A DNA stretch of 64,000 bases from Perognathus longimembris pacificus (GCF_023159225.1 NC_063167.1:21641360-21705359); one strand, 5' to 3'. Positions 10,941 to 22,099 are shown, counted from the stretch's first letter. Numbers and translations: made by a program. The notes: generated by a model from the letters alone, not told the origin.

Positions 10941-11444
10941 TTGAGTATCTCCAATATCTCAATCCTTCTTGATTTACTCCTCCTCACAGATCTCATCTCC
11001 ATGCACTCACAAAATGAATCCTCTTTCAATCTTTCTAAACTACCTCCCTCTTCTCTTCCTCTTTCCACTAGGGAACTTCTGGAAAGGGTGGTATACTCTA
11101 GACTGCAGGCTTCATTTGCTGACAAGGGAGCCATTACAGGCTTTTACTCATCCCCGCCAGATGTTTGGAATCTCTTTGGGATTTTTTGAGATAATGAAGT
11201 CCTCAAGTGTTTGTGACTAGTTGTGGAGACGTTTGCTTTGTGTGCACTGAGCTAATTTGGATGGTGGAACATTCTATGCCTTCTGTGTAAGTAGATGTAG
11301 CAGTATCAGTATAGTTGTGATTGCTTTGTTGGGTGGCTAGAATCACCTTCAAGATGGTGAACTTTCTATATCTCTTTGTAAAGCAGCCAGCCCATTGAAG
11401 GACTCAAGAAGTATGGTGGCAATAGAGTTGACAGAAGGGGCCTG
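10941..11444. other. Unique sequence, no gene seen
   Basis: AT-rich single-copy sequence. Two frames on the + strand (10941-11189 and 10969-11220) overlap in different registers without any protein signature. Confidence 0.4.
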
Positions 11445-11458
11445 AAGAAGGTAGAGAA

Positions 11459-11565
11459 TTTGAAGTGGAGCCGTGGCTAAAGTGGTAGAGCATCAATCTT
11501 GAGCAACAAAACTAAGGGACAGCCCCCAGACCCTGAGTTCAAGCCCACACAATAGCACGCATGCG

Positions 11566-11617
<52 letters not shown>
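11459..11617 (+). mobile_element. Right-half SINE with (CA)n tail
   Basis: Only the tRNA-like right module is present: GGAGCCGTGGCTAAAGTGG, then CTTGAGCAACAAAACTAAGG and CCTGAGTTCAAGCCC. It runs through a CG/CA alternating stretch (11556-11571) into (CA)n at 11572-11617. Imperfect 14 bp flanks (11445-11458 and 11618-11631, 11 of 14 matching) place the microsatellite inside the insertion. Confidence 0.75.
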
Positions 11618-11619
<2 letters not shown>

Positions 11620-11732
11620 GAAGGCAAAGGAAATAGGCAGAAACAGGCATATCCTGACAAGGGATAAAGTATGAGCAAAATGGAGAGGCAAGCAGTAGCT
11701 ATTACTTTCCCATTGAATTCTGAGGAGAAAAT

Positions 11733-11959
11733 ATTGGTTTTTGTTTGTTTGTTTGTTTGTTTGTTTGTTGGCCAGTCCTGGGCCATGAACTCAGGGCCTG
11801 AGCACTGTCCCTGGCTTCTTTTTGCTCAAGGCTAGCACTCTGCCACTTGAGTCACAGAGCCACTTCTGGCCGTTTTCTATATATGTGGTGCTGGAGAATC
11901 GAACCCAGGGCTTCATGTATATGAGGCAAGCACTCTTGCCATTAGGCCATATTCCCAGC
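11733..11959 (-). mobile_element. IDL-Geo SINE, antisense
   Basis: (TTTG)n tail at 11738-11768, right module from GGCCAGTCCTGGGCCATGAA to GCCACTTCTGGCCG, left ID-like module from TATATGTGGTGCTGGAGAAT to GCCATATTCCCAGC. The exact 12 bp duplication TGAGGAGAAAAT flanks it (11721-11732 and 11960-11971). The intact duplication and low divergence suggest a fairly young insertion. Confidence 0.92.
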
Positions 11960-11971
11960 TGAGGAGAAAAT

Positions 11972-12554
11972 CTTCTAATCCCCAAAACTTCAAGAAAAAA
12001 GACAAAGAGTTACCAAAGAAAGCCCTTTTCAATGATCTGTCTAGAAGAGGGAGAGAAGTCAGGAATCCCAGAGCAGGGCAAAGGATGTATGCGTGTCCCT
12101 TGAAGGAAAACCTGGTTGCAGGAAGGGACCCAGGCTGGGAGTGGCAAAGCCTCACATACCAGATGGCCTCTGACCCAGAAGTTTCAGTGTACTCAATCCT
12201 ACATGGGTTATCACCATCCTGACCTGCCAGTCAGGATGCCCTGCTACCTGAGGCACCATGGCACGTTGGGGTCATGACTCCATGAGCCCTGGAAGATAGT
12301 ATCTCTCCAACAGAGATGCATCTTCCTTTCTTGTCTGATCTCCAAAATCCAAGGGACTTTGTACTTAAGAGAGTCCTTGAAGACAGGCAATACCTGACAA
12401 GTCCCAGCACACTGCAGGCAGTGTCCCTATGTGCGACCCTCCAGGTGGGTTTACACCATCCTGGTCCCTTGTGTCCCCGGTGTACTGCATTTACACACGT
12501 GCCCCTCCCCCATCCTCTCTTGGAAAGGTGCACAGTGGTGCCTTGCTTCCTTTG
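11972..12554. other. Unique sequence, no gene seen
   Basis: Single-copy appearance. Opposed frames at 12231-12581 (-) and 12316-12570 (+) cover the same DNA with no recognisable domain on either strand. Confidence 0.4.
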
Positions 12555-12640
12555 CACCAGCATTTCATAAGACCACCCCATTCATCTATCCTTGGTCTAC
12601 AGGACCTGGTACAGAGTAGGTTCTCAGTAACGATGTCTTG
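12555..12640 (+). mobile_element. L2 3'-end fragment
   Basis: CTATCCTTGGTCTACAGGAC followed by CTGGTACAGAGTAGGTTCTC AGTAA resembles the L2 terminal pattern (TGTATCCCCAGCGCCTAGCACAG then GCACATAGTAGGTGCTCAATAAATG). It is short and adjoins a MIR, as often seen in mammalian DNA. Confidence 0.5.
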
Positions 12641-12644
12641 GGTC

Positions 12645-12922
12645 ACCATTAGCATGCACACTATTATACTGAACATTTATAAGACATTCATTATGTGTTA
12701 AATCTTCTGTGTAGCCTTTTCCGTGTATTGGCTTTTACTCTCACAAAAGCCCTAAGAACAAGTACTGCTATTATCCCTCCTTTACTCAAGGGAAAGTCAA
12801 TTCTCAGAGAGGTTCAATACCTTGCCTTAGGATATACAACTAGCAAATGGCAGAGCCAGGATTTGAACCCTGGCACTTTGACACCAATGGTTGGGCAGTT
12901 AGCTAACACATTAACTACTTCT
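12645..12922 (+). mobile_element. MIR SINE, near full length
   Basis: Sense-strand MIR across about 275 bp: GAACATTTATAAGACATTC, TTTTACTCTCACAAAAGCCC, TATTATCCCTCCTTTACTCA, GAGAGGTTCAATACCTTGCC (cf. AGAGGTTAAGTAACTTGCC), AGCAAATGGCAGAGCCAGG and GGATTTGAACCCTGGC. It is the best preserved MIR in the window. Confidence 0.88.
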
Positions 12923-12929
12923 TAAAATA

Positions 12930-13840
12930 TTTAAAGCAAGCTTTCTCAGCGGGATTGCCAAAGGCACCTGTGAGCAGATTAGTTAGAATATACTCAATGC
13001 TGACAAGATTGGATTTTTGTTGGAAATGGCTTATTGTCCCAGTGAGGCCACTGGCACCCAGTGGGAACGTGGAGAAAGGAGCAGGAGACAGAGAGGGAGG
13101 AGGCTGCTGACAGAGTCGGATGGGCAGGCCAACAAGGTCTTGAAGTGAGCAAAGGAGAAACTGAGATACTCAACAGACTCTCCAATGCCTCTTGAAAGAA
13201 ACTAAAAATAAGAACAGAGGCAGCTTGACCTGTGTACATCCATACCAAAGAAAGCCACAGCTCAGTGGGCCTCTGAGGAAAGGAGAGACGTTGGGCTCAT
13301 CGGAGCGGTATCTTAAGGATCTAACTTGGCAGGTAAAGGGTGGCCACCAATTGTAACACCAGCATCTGAAGTGAATGTGGCATCCTAGAGCTGGAGGGTA
13401 AAAATATCATAAATGTAATAGGTGCATCAAGGAAAGTGGTAGTCACCTTGGGCATTGTGATTCTAGATGTTCCACCCATCCAGCAGCTGGAACCCTAGGG
13501 GGGAGGAGCAGCCCCTGTGACAGGAGGCTGGGAAGATCTGGGCAGACTGGCAGGGTCCTGGAAAAGCAAGCAGGGATTTGAATCAGGCTCCAGTCCATTC
13601 AGGGGACTGACAGACAGCTGGGAAAAGGAAGTTGCATGGATAATGAGGGGAACATTGTTCAGGCCTCGCAGTGACTTAGGACAGTCACTTCAGATACCTC
13701 AATGAGAGTCGCGGGGTGGTGACGGGCTGCTCACAGACAGCCAGGCCTGGTCATGAGCCTGAGCCTATGTGTGACAGCCTGTTAGTGTCTGCAGCTGAGG
13801 CAGCATGAGGGTAGCAGGGGCAGGGAAGGGGCAGGCACTA
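12930..13840. other. Unique sequence, no gene seen
   Basis: No repeat or exon recognised. About 13560-13700 contains a GGGATTTGAATCAGGCTCC string and a later GTGACTTAGGACAGTCACTT string that are faintly MIR-like, too weak to annotate. Confidence 0.4.
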
Positions 13841-13844
13841 TCTT

Positions 13845-13940
13845 ATCCATCCATCTAGCCATTCATCAATCCACCCTCCCACCTATCCATCCATCCACCC
13901 ACCTATCCATCTATCCATCCATCCATTTATCCATCCATCC
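13845..13940. repeat. (ATCC)n-type minisatellite
   Basis: About 95 bp of CCAT/ATCC tetranucleotides with substitutions (CACC, TATC, TTTAT), indicating an old degenerating tract. Confidence 0.9.
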
Positions 13941-13944
13941 GTCA

Positions 13945-14680
13945 TTTGCAGAAACCCAAATGTCAGACACTTTGCTGGGTAGTGCAGAAATTAAGATTTT
14001 TATGATTAATTCAGTACATTTATGAAGCCTGCAAGCACAAGACTCTTGACACTGAGCTAACTTGACAATGCTCAGTGAGCTTGAGGATTTGTATTGATAC
14101 ATGATGGAGAGAGTTGGGAGATAGCAATGATGAGGGTCCTGGAAACCAATAGAAGATGGCTTAGCATGCCATGTGTACACAGGAGTTCCATACTAGTAGT
14201 ATAAGATCAGGCTACGGCAGCTCTCTAAAATAAGCTACTTCGCTTGTTCACCCTGTGAATGAATCTGAGGAACCAGCTCAATAAACCATTTCTCTCTGTG
14301 TAATGAGGATCAAAAGATCTTTACTCAGATGGAGCCAAACTACCATGACTAGATGGCAACACACCCAAGGAAAACACATCCCTTTCCTGTGGAGGGAGCT
14401 GAGCAGTTCTCTGAGGGGTGGAGTGCTTTTGAGGTGGAGACTGACAAGTATCCACTCCAATTCTAGGCTTGCCCGGGGCTCTGCCCTGCCTCTTCATGAT
14501 TCCAGCCATGTGCCCCACCCATGCGTGTGGCCCAGCATGGAGGACCAGACTCACTGCACTCCCCACCACCACCAAAGGCGCTTTCCAAAATTCTCTCTGC
14601 ATTAAGAGTCAAGTCTTCCTTCCTTGTGTGCCACATGGAAAGAGTTGGCTAAAATCACAGGCTCTGAACCTATACTAGCT
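13945..14680. other. Unique sequence, no gene seen
   Basis: Single-copy appearance. The frames 14303-14605 (+) and 14321-14602 (-) occupy the same DNA in opposite directions, neither with a recognisable protein pattern. Confidence 0.4.
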
Positions 14681-14684
14681 AGAA

Positions 14685-14812
14685 TCTCTTTCCTCCTCTG
14701 GAATTGAAGCTCTGTGAGAACAGCCACCTGCTCTATCTCCTGCACTGCCACATTAGGAGGTCCTGAAAAAATGTCGGGAACATAGGCCATGCCTGATACT
14801 GTGCTAAACATG
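14685..14812 (+). mobile_element. L2 3'-end fragment
   Basis: GAATTGAAGCTCTGTGAGAA, ACCTGCTCTATCTCCTGCAC and TGTCGGGAACATAGGCC follow the L2 terminal order (GAATGTAAGCTCCATGAGGG, TTGTTCACTGCTGTATCCCC, TGCCTGGCACATAGTAGG). Confidence 0.6.
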
Positions 14813-14819
14813 TTTGTAT

Positions 14820-14987
14820 GAATGCGTGACTGGCTTGGATTCTAGACCCAAGCGACTACGTATGAACTCTGTTCTATGTAGAACACTGCTAGCTTGGGTC
14901 ATGTATTTATTTCAGTTTCCTCATCTTCATAATGGGGAAAGTAACAGTAAATTTTTTCTAGAGCAGTTGAGGAGATTCCCTAAGATC
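14820..14987 (-). mobile_element. MIR, antisense, left part (split by SINE)
   Basis: Antisense MIR features include CTTGGATTCTAGACCCAAG and TTTCAGTTTCCTCATCTTCA TAATGGGG near 14910. The element continues beyond the SINE at 14998-15203, where AAGCATTCTGCGTAGTATCTGG fits the distal part of the antisense consensus. Confidence 0.55.
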
Positions 14988-14997
14988 ATGAAAGCCA

Positions 14998-15203
14998 CCA
15001 GATGCTGGTGGCTCACACCTGTAATCCTAGCTACTCAGAAGACTGAGACCTAAGCCAGCCTAGTCAGAAAAGCCCATGAGACTCTCATCTCTAATGAACT
15101 ACCAGAAAACTAGAAGTAGAGCTATCACTCAAAGTGGTAGAGAACAACCTTGGGACAGCACCCAGGCCCTGAGTTCAAGCCCTATGACTAACAAAAAAAA
15201 ATA
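14998..15203 (+). mobile_element. B1-like/tRNA-like dimeric SINE inside a MIR
   Basis: Left half GTGGCTCACACCTGTAATCC to CTCTCATCTCTAATGAACTA; right half ATCACTCAAAGTGGTAGAG and CCTGAGTTCAAGCCC; short A tail. The exact 10 bp duplication ATGAAAGCCA lies at 14988-14997 and 15204-15213. The left half has an internal deletion near GAGACCTAAGCCAGCC. Confidence 0.88.
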
Positions 15204-15387
15204 ATGAAAGCCAAGCATTCTGCGTAGTATCTGGGGTAAGTAGGTAAGTCAAAAGAAACTTAATTTTGGTCCTAGTTCTTGAACTCGCCTGAATTCCTCT
15301 TCTTGGGTCCTGGATCTTCAGATGCCAGCAGGAAACACACACATGTTCCAACCAGGCTCAGAGTAGGAGAAGCAGAATCCAAATGCA

Positions 15388-15545
15388 ATGGTTCTCAAGG
15401 TGTGGTCCCTGGACCCGCAGCAGCAGCATCACCCAGGAACTTGTTGCAAGTTCTCAGCCCCCACCCTTGTCTTTACTCAGTCAGAAACTGGTAGAAGTAG
15501 AGTCCAGCCCTGGGCAGCTTGATAAGCCTTCCAGGTAGATGGTCC
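15388..15545. mobile_element. MER5A-like hAT element
   Basis: ATGGTTCTCAAGGTGTGGTC, CACCCAGGAACTTGTTGCAAG, CAGTCAGAAACTGGTAGAAG and AAGCCTTCCAGGTAGATGG follow the MER5A order (GTGGTTCTCAAAGTGTGG, CACCTGGGAACTTGTTAGAA, TGAATCAGAAACTCTG, AAGCCCTCCAGGTGATTC). It is a well recognisable non-autonomous hAT-Charlie copy. Confidence 0.75.
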
Positions 15546-15549
15546 TATG

Positions 15550-16490
15550 GCATACAAGTAGAAAATTCTGGGCAGAGACAAGGGGTAGATCAGGAAAGCA
15601 AGAGTTCTGGTCTGAATGCTAGTGGCCTTCTCCAAAGCAAAGCAAAAGGCAGAGAAGGATCCTGAGAGCTCCAGGTCCCATGCCAGAGAACCTCCCTATT
15701 TTACAGCCATCAGGCTGGCCTTGCCAGCTCTGCTGCTAGCGGAGACATTTGGCCTCCATCCATTACAAAGAGAGTGCCTTGAGCGATGAGAAGAACAGAA
15801 TCTGCTGGGCTGCTTCTCTGCTCAGCATCTGTGCACCTGCACTGCCAGGGGCTGGCTGGACAGAGATGCCATGGGAGGCAGGACTGAAAAAAAGAGGCAG
15901 AACACATGGGACCAAGATACCCTAGGCACCGGTGTGTGTTGGGGAGCCCATGGCACGGCAAGATCAGTGTTTGAAGAGCTATAATAAAGCTCCCTGGTCC
16001 ATCAGAAGAGTTAGATGAATTGAAATACCAGCAGCCACAGGCAATTTCAATTGCCTGGTTAGTCAGCTGCCAGCATCTACTAGCTGAATGCTCAGAATGC
16101 CCATGGAGAGATGTGTGAAGCTGAACCGGGAGGCAAGTGATGGCAGAGAGTGGTCTGTGGTAGATAGGTTAGGCCAGGGGGACCACTAGGCTCCCCATGG
16201 AGGCAAAAGCAGACGTGAACCTTTGAGTGTTGGAGAAAGAGAAGCTGCCTGTTACAATCCACATTGCTTGGGCTTTAACCCTATAGATCCCGATTCTGTG
16301 TATCTGTCTGTGAAGCTTCCCAGGTGATCCAAATGCTCAGTGAGGGCTGAAGATGGTTCTTTGACTATTTCCCCCCAACTCAGAAGAGCAAATGCACCAT
16401 CTTTTCTGTGTTTGTGTCTAGGTACTGCATCTATGGACGTCTGTCCGTGTTTCTGTTTCTATCTGTGGGAATGTCTGCTATTGGCATTCA
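15550..16490. other. Unique sequence, no gene seen
   Basis: No repeat family or exon recognised. Ends at the 5' target duplication of the L1 insertion. The antisense frame 15710-15961 has no protein signature. Confidence 0.4.
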
Positions 16491-16506
16491 AAAATTTTAA
16501 GTTTGA

Positions 16507-17373
16507 CACTAGAACTCCATGGCACAGGTTGAAACTTTCTTAATAAAGACCCAGAAACACAAGAAATCAAAGAAAGGTTGGGCAAATGGGATTGCAATGA
16601 ACTGCAGAGCTTCTGCATAGCAAAGGAATAGATAGCAAGATAAACAGAAAGCCCACAGATTAGGAGAAGATCTTCCCTACCTATACAACAGACAAGGGCT
16701 TCATATTGAAAATATACTTAGAATTCAAAAAATTAAGTTCCCCAAAGCAAATCCTCAAAGAGACAACTGCTCCAATAATAAGTGGGCTGAAGACTTAAAA
16801 AGAGACTTCTCTGAAGAGGAAATGAGAATGGCCAATAGACACATGAAGAAATGCTCAACATCTCTGGCCATAAAAGAAATGCAAATCAAAACAACATTGA
16901 GATTCCATCTCACTTCAGTAAGAATGGCCATTATAAGGAAAACTAACAACAACAAATGCTGGCAGGGATGTGGCCAAAAGGGAAACCTACTACTCTGTTA
17001 GTGGAAGTATAAACTTGTTAAACCACTCTGGGAACTCAAAAGGCTAAACATAGAGCTCACCTATGATCCAGCAACCCCACTTCTGAGCATTTACCCAAAG
17101 GATCACAAACAAGGCCATACTAAGGCAACCAGCACAACCATGTTCATTGCAGCATTATTTACCATAGCTAAAATAGGGAACCTACCCAGAAGTCTCTCCA
17201 TAGATGAATGGATCAAAGAAATGTGGTATATATACACATGGAATTCTAGGTTTCCATCAGAAAGAATGACATTGCCCCATTTGTAAGGAAATAGAAAGAC
17301 TTGGAAAAAAATCATACGAAGTGAAGTAAACCAGATCCAAAAAAACATAGACTCCCTCATTGGTAATAATTAG
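16507..17373 (+). pseudogene. L1 ORF2 C-terminal remnant, disrupted
   Basis: The reading frame of the L1 endonuclease/reverse transcriptase protein after the RT domain. It covers only the C-terminal region, including the segment aligned with WIRKMWYIYTMEFY in the copy at 22.75 kb; here it reads through GAATGGATCAAAGAAATGTGG. Stops and frameshifts break it, so no protein is expected. Confidence 0.8.
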
Positions 17374-17882
17374 TATATGTTTAGAATAGTCCTAGCAGAA
17401 AAATCACAATAGCTCAGTTGCTATGTACATATGATCATATAAGATGATGCTAAGTGAAATGAACTCCAAGATATGGAAATAAGAGGTTTTTCATTGTTGT
17501 TATTTTTAATGTACTATGTGAAATTATTTTTTTTCTTTTGTTTTTCTTCCATATGGTTAGCTCCTTTTGTCACTGTATTTGATTTTGGTATCCTGGGTAT
17601 TGTATATAAATTTATCTGAATTAGGGAAGGAAAGAGGAACATCAAAATGGTGAGACAAAGGATAAAAGGTGAAAAAATTCAACAGAGGTACACACAAGAC
17701 AATATGTTGGAAATTAACTGTATAATTTGGGGTGGGGGGATTGGGGAGGTGGGAAGGTAGGAGGAAGTAACAAGTTTGACAAGAAATGTACTCACTACCT
17801 TAGGTATATAACTGTAACCCCTCTGTATATCACCTTGACAATACAATTAAATTAAAAAATAAATGGACAAAGACTTTTTTTT
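16507..17882 (+). mobile_element. 5'-truncated L1 (3' end of ORF2 plus 3' UTR)
   Basis: About 1.4 kb of L1. The coding part contains AGAGCTTCTGCATAGCAAAG, AAACTGCTCCAATAATAAGTG-like sequence, AAATGCAAATCAAAACAACA and CCAGCAACCCCACTTCTGAG. The ORF2 stop (TAG) is at about 17371. The 3' UTR has a G-rich purine tract at 17727-17770 and ends near AATACAATTAAATTAAAAAA. A 16 bp duplication (16491-16506 and 17883-17898, 14 of 16 matching) brackets the element. Same 3' UTR subfamily as the copy at 47.8 kb. Confidence 0.92.
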
Positions 17883-17889
17883 AAAATCT

Positions 17890-18395
17890 TGAGTTTGAAG
17901 CCAACAGAGAAATAAATCCCAAGAGACAAAGATGGAGATCAGAAAGTTAGCTCTATTAAACTAGGCTCAGTCAAATACATGATATGGTTTCAGACCTGTA
18001 ACCAAATGGGTCTGCAGATTCTTCCCCAATGATTTAGATGGATGTAGCCATTTGGCACTATTTACACCAGGCACGAGCCAGAGCCAACTCTGGGAGGTTA
18101 CCCAGAACCAAAGAACTGACAAGAATGTTTATTTTTTTTCCTCTGCAGGCAACTGGGTAGAAGAAAGAAGCCATAGGAGGGGCTGAGTTCAGATGCTCTC
18201 CCAAACTCACCAGCCACATGAGTCATTTGTCTGGGGAGAAATGGGTGAGAAGACACAAAAACAAAAACTCCATCTACCCTTTTTCATCCTGAGTGGTGCA
18301 AGAGCAAATCTTCCCCCTCCCTGGAAACTTGAGTTGCGAGGTACCAAAGTTCCTCCCTTATGTTTGAGCATGTTTGTCTTTACAGTGATTTAGCA
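17890..18395. other. Unique sequence, no gene seen
   Basis: Single-copy appearance between an L1 and an ID-like SINE. The short frame 18193-18393 has no signature. Confidence 0.4.
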
Positions 18396-18399
18396 TTGT

Positions 18400-18478
18400 T
18401 TAAATCAGTGCTGGGATCAAAACCAGGATCATATGCATGCCAAGCAGGTGTTCTGCCTCTGAGCTACAATCCCAGCCA
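18400..18478 (-). mobile_element. ID-like SINE monomer, antisense
   Basis: AGTGCTGGGATCAAAACCAGG (B-box complement), CATGCCAAGCAGGTGTTCTG and CCTCTGAGCTACAATCCCAG (A-box complement) define an antisense tRNA-Ala-derived ID monomer, unlinked to a second module. Confidence 0.75.
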
Positions 18479-18479
18479 C

Positions 18480-19350
18480 TCCACTGAACATCAGAGAGGG
18501 TGTGTTTCTATAGTTATGATTGAGTGTGGCTGCCTGTCTGGGAGCCTATCTCTATTTCTATAGGCATCTCTATGACTCTTTATACACATCTGATTCTCTG
18601 GGGGTCAGTGTGGTGAAGCCTGCATCTGGACCTGCCTGGCTCCTCCTAGCTCAGCAGCGATGCCCTATGCCTCTCCACAGGCTTCCTGTTGTGTGTTGCT
18701 CAAAGCTCCTAATGTGGATGTTCTGGGCAGTTACTACCCTCACAGGACATGCTGTTCTGAGTGGTGATGACCACCCTCTACATTGATAAGATGATTCATA
18801 ATCACTGTTCACACCATGATAAGACAACAATGTAAATTATCTTTGCCCAGCAGGGCCTTCTCTGGGTGGCTATTTTCCCAGGGTCTTGGTTAATGAGCAA
18901 TTAGAGTTAATGAGAGAGGGCAAGAAGAGACCAGAGTTCCATCTTTTGGTCCACATCATCTTACAGATGCCTGGGACTGAGAGCCATGTGTTAGTTCTCC
19001 TATGTGCTGAAAGATCCAGGCCCTAGCTATGTCTGGGTGCAAGAGTTGGTACCCTTCCCCCATGTAGAGTACCATGATTGGGTGGCTCTCTTCAGCCCAG
19101 GCAGGGCCTAGCCCTCTGCACTTTGTGGGGAAGGGAGCAACACTCTCCTCTCCAAGGCTTCCCTTGTAAACCTTTCCTTCCCTTTCCCAGAAGTTCCTGC
19201 TCCCTAGCATCTGAGTCTTCCAACATTGAGGGTGGAGAGCACTGACTATGGAGTCACTAGAGCAAAGGGAGAGGCCCTACACTGCTATGCATTGTGGAAC
19301 CACTCTTTAAGCCTCATTCCTCTAATCTGGGAAATAGAACCATATTACAT
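18480..19350. other. Unique sequence with a weak MIR-like patch
   Basis: Mostly single-copy. At about 19235-19350 the strings GGAACCACTCTTTAAGCCTC and AATCTGGGAAATAGAACC hint at antisense MIR, too weak to annotate separately. The antisense frame 18956-19210 shows no protein pattern. Confidence 0.35.
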
Positions 19351-19354
19351 AAGA

Positions 19355-19740
19355 ACATTTGGCTCAACAGTGGACCATAGGCTAGTGGTCCCAATAAGAT
19401 GATAACAGAGTGAGAAGATTTCTGTCACCTACTAACCATGCGTGGCCATCAGAGCTGTCATAACATCATAGCACAATGTATTATCTCATGTTTGGGAGGA
19501 TACTTGTGTAAACAAACCTGCTTGGACCTGTCTAGATACACAAATGTGCACTACTGAATCAGTGCAGTATAACTGCTATTCCATCACATGCTGCTTGTGT
19601 TTGTAACCTAATAACAATAGGCTATATCACTTAGCCAAGGTGTATAGTGGCCCTACCATCTAGGTTTGTGGAAGTATACTTTGATGTTTATACAGTGAGC
19701 TATGTAAAAAAACAAACAAACAAAAAACAGCTAACACTGC
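19355..19740. mobile_element. Old DNA transposon fossil, probably Tigger-like
   Basis: Blocks in the order CAACAGTGGACCATAGGC, TGGTCCCAATAAGATGATAA, TAGATACACAAATGTGCACT, TTTGTAACCTAATAACAATAGG, CCATCTAGGTTTGTGGAAGT and TTTGATGTTTATACAGTGAG match a common mammalian DNA transposon I recall (…AGCAATAGGCTATACCAT…TCTAGGTTTGTGTAAGTACA…). The exact subfamily is not assigned. A CAAACAAACA patch sits at about 19706-19725. Confidence 0.55.
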
Positions 19741-19844
19741 ACTTCCAGGACAATATCCTGAGCATTAAGCAATGTAAGATCCTATTAACAGTAAAGATAG
19801 CCAATATTTGATGAAGATTTACCATGCTGCTCTCAGACTTGTGC

Positions 19845-20345
19845 ACGTATTGTATTACTTGTCTACTGCTGTCTTTCAAAAATTACTCTAAAATTTAGGG
19901 GCCCCTAAATCATAAGCACTTATTACCTCACAATCTCTATGGGTCAGGAATGTGAGCAAGACTAGCAAGGTCTTCTGCTGCACAGTGGCAGGCAGAGGTA
20001 GCCTCCAGGACTGGGAGCCCTCAGGGCTGGGGGCTGGAGAATGGGAGTTCAGGGGGGCTATAGTCATTTCAAGGCTATACTGGAGGGAAATGTGCTTCCA
20101 AGCTCACTCACTGGGTTTTGGCAGGATTTTGGTGCTCCATGGCCTTGGTCCCAACAGACTGTTGACCAAAAGCCATCCTTTATTCCTCCCTGAGAGGGCC
20201 ATTGGGCGATTCCAGTGTGCTTTTGGCCTCCATCAGAAAAAGTAAGAGAGCAGGAGAAGATAAACAAGATAGAAACCAGTCTCTTGTAAGCCAATCTCAG
20301 GAGTGACACCCTACTGTTCTGTCACATTGTCTTCATGAGAAATGA
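19845..20345 (-). mobile_element. MLT1/MaLR-type LTR, antisense
   Basis: Antisense landmarks: ATTACTTGTCTACTGCTGTC, CTCACAATCTCTATGGGTCAGG, CACAGTGGCAGGCAGAGG and a late CAGGAGTGACACCCTACTG, TTCTGTCACATTGTCTTCATG. The layout matches long, older MLT1 subfamilies. No retroviral internal region adjoins it. Confidence 0.5.
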
Positions 20346-20464
20346 GCCCTCCCACACTCAAGAGTGCTCCACATAGTCTCAGACACCTCCAGGAAGGGAA
20401 GCTATCTCAGAGGCTGCCCACTGCACTGGCCTCTTCAACCTCAGAACAATACAAGGTGCTGGGT

Positions 20465-20585
20465 TCTAATATCCTCTATAATCACCAGCTTACAGATGAA
20501 GAAACGGAGGCCAAGTCACATGCCTGGTACAGAAAGAAGCCTAGAAGCTGGCCCCTCAGCCTGTGCTCCTGACCACTGAACTCTA
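20465..20585 (+). mobile_element. MIR fragment
   Basis: ATATCCTCTATAATCACCAG CTTACAGATGAAGAAACGGAGGCC, then GTCACATGCCTGG, then GTGCTCCTGACCACTGAACTC: the core and 3' part of a sense MIR (CCATTTTACAGATGAGGAAACTGAGGC … GTGCTCTTAACCACTA). Confidence 0.6.
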
Positions 20586-20927
20586 GTTGCTGGAGGATCA
20601 GAGGTAGCATTGTAAATAATGACACTGTGGCTCAACAAATGCAAGCTCCTTTCCCCAGTGTCCCTATCCCCAGCCCTACCTCATTCAGCAACTTGACCTT
20701 GAGGAATGGTGTCTTCCCCAGCTGATTGTATAGCTTCTGCCAAACTCTGAAAAGTGACTTCAGTCTACCCACATCTGTCATCTCTGATTGGTCACCATGC
20801 TTTGTGGTAACTTCCATCTGTAGGCAGAACAAATTGGCTCTGGAGGGAAGAGGGGAGAGCAGCATGGGGTCATCTGATTCCTCTGAACAATGAATGGAAG
20901 TCCACTGACATGGCAGGCTCCACCTTT

Positions 20928-21496
20928 TTAAAAAAAAATTTATTGTCAAACTGATGTACAGAGAGGTTACAGTTTTATACGTTAGGCATTGGATACATTT
21001 CTTGTACTGTTTGTTACCCCCTCCCTCATCCCCCCCATGAGTTGTTCAGTTCATTTACACCAAACAGTTTTGCAAGTATTGCTTTTGTAGTTGTTTGTCT
21101 TTTTATCCTGTGTCTCTCGATTTTGCTATTCCCTTTCAGTTTCCTAGTTCTAATACCAGTATACATGGTTTCCAATGTACTCAGATAAGATACAGAGATA
21201 GTTCAGGTACACCACAGGAAGGGGATACAAGAAGATCATCAATAATAGAAACTATGGTTACACATAGCATGTTGAAAGTAGTTACAACAGTGATATAACA
21301 ATCATTTCCATAACATGGAGTTCATTAGCATCATCTTAGGTGTTCATAAGGGTATAGCTATTGGGCTCTTGTGATCCTCTGCTGTGACTTGCCTAACCCT
21401 ATGCTAATTATTCCCTATGAGGGAGACCATAGAGTCCATGTTTCTTTGGGTCTGGCTCACTTCACTTAGTATAATTGTTTCCAAGTCCTTCCATTT
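20928..21496 (-). mobile_element. L1 3' end, antisense, 5'-truncated
   Basis: Complement of the L1 3' UTR plus the last ORF2 codons. Poly-T at 20928-20943, CAAACTGATGTACAGAGAGG, a C-rich tract at 21017-21040 (complement of the 3' UTR purine tract), then the ORF2 stop complement near 21404 and GGGTCTGGCTCACTTCACTT. The exact 14 bp duplication CAGGCTCCACCTTT lies at 20914-20927 and 21497-21510. Same subfamily as the copies at 22.6 and 55.1 kb. Confidence 0.93.
21404..21496 (-). pseudogene. L1 ORF2 C-terminal end, antisense
   Basis: The last 30 or so codons of L1 ORF2 read on the minus strand, ending with the TAG complement beside ATTATTCCCTATGAGGGAG. It has no start and is a truncated retrotransposon fragment. 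Confidence 0.7.
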
Positions 21497-21644
21497 CAGG
21501 CTCCACCTTTATGAGGCAGTGAGCATGTGCTGAGGAAACCCCATACACCAGGGGCTTTGCTCCATTAAAAATGAGTGAAAACCAGGATTAGGATTTGGAA
21601 TGAAGGAGAGTAGATTTAGGATGGTCTTTACCTGGACTGGCAGC

Positions 21645-21847
21645 AAGAGGGAGAAAGAAGGAAAGAGAGGAAGGAAAGAAAAGAGGGAAGGAGGGAAGGA
21701 GGCAGGGAGGAAGGAAATGAGTTAGGTAGGGAAAGAAGAAAGAGAGGGAAGGGAAAGGAACTGGGAAGAAGAGGGGAGGAGAAGAGAGCAGAGAGGAGGG
21801 GAAGGGAGAAGAGATAGGAAGAAGAAGAGAAAAAGGAGCAGAAGAAA
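21645..21847. repeat. Purine-rich (GGAA/GAGA) tract
   Basis: About 200 bp of almost pure A/G on the + strand, mixed GGAA, GGGA and GAAGA units, with few pyrimidine interruptions. It can form H-DNA-type triplex in principle; no function is implied by the sequence. Confidence 0.9.
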
Positions 21848-22099
21848 ACTTCTTTCAGTCCAAGCTCTTCTCAGATTAACCAAGTTATAAGGTCAATATT
21901 CTCCTCACCACCAAACTCCAGTACATAAACTAAAACTAGCTCAGAGGAGGATAATTTCCTCTCTCAAACTCCAACACTGAGAGGCAATAAGGGGTTTGCC
22001 AGGGACACCCACAGCAGAGCTAGACTACATGATGATGTGGAGCCATCTGCCTATGCACCTTACATTTTATTACAGGCATCTGAGGAAACATGCTGCAAG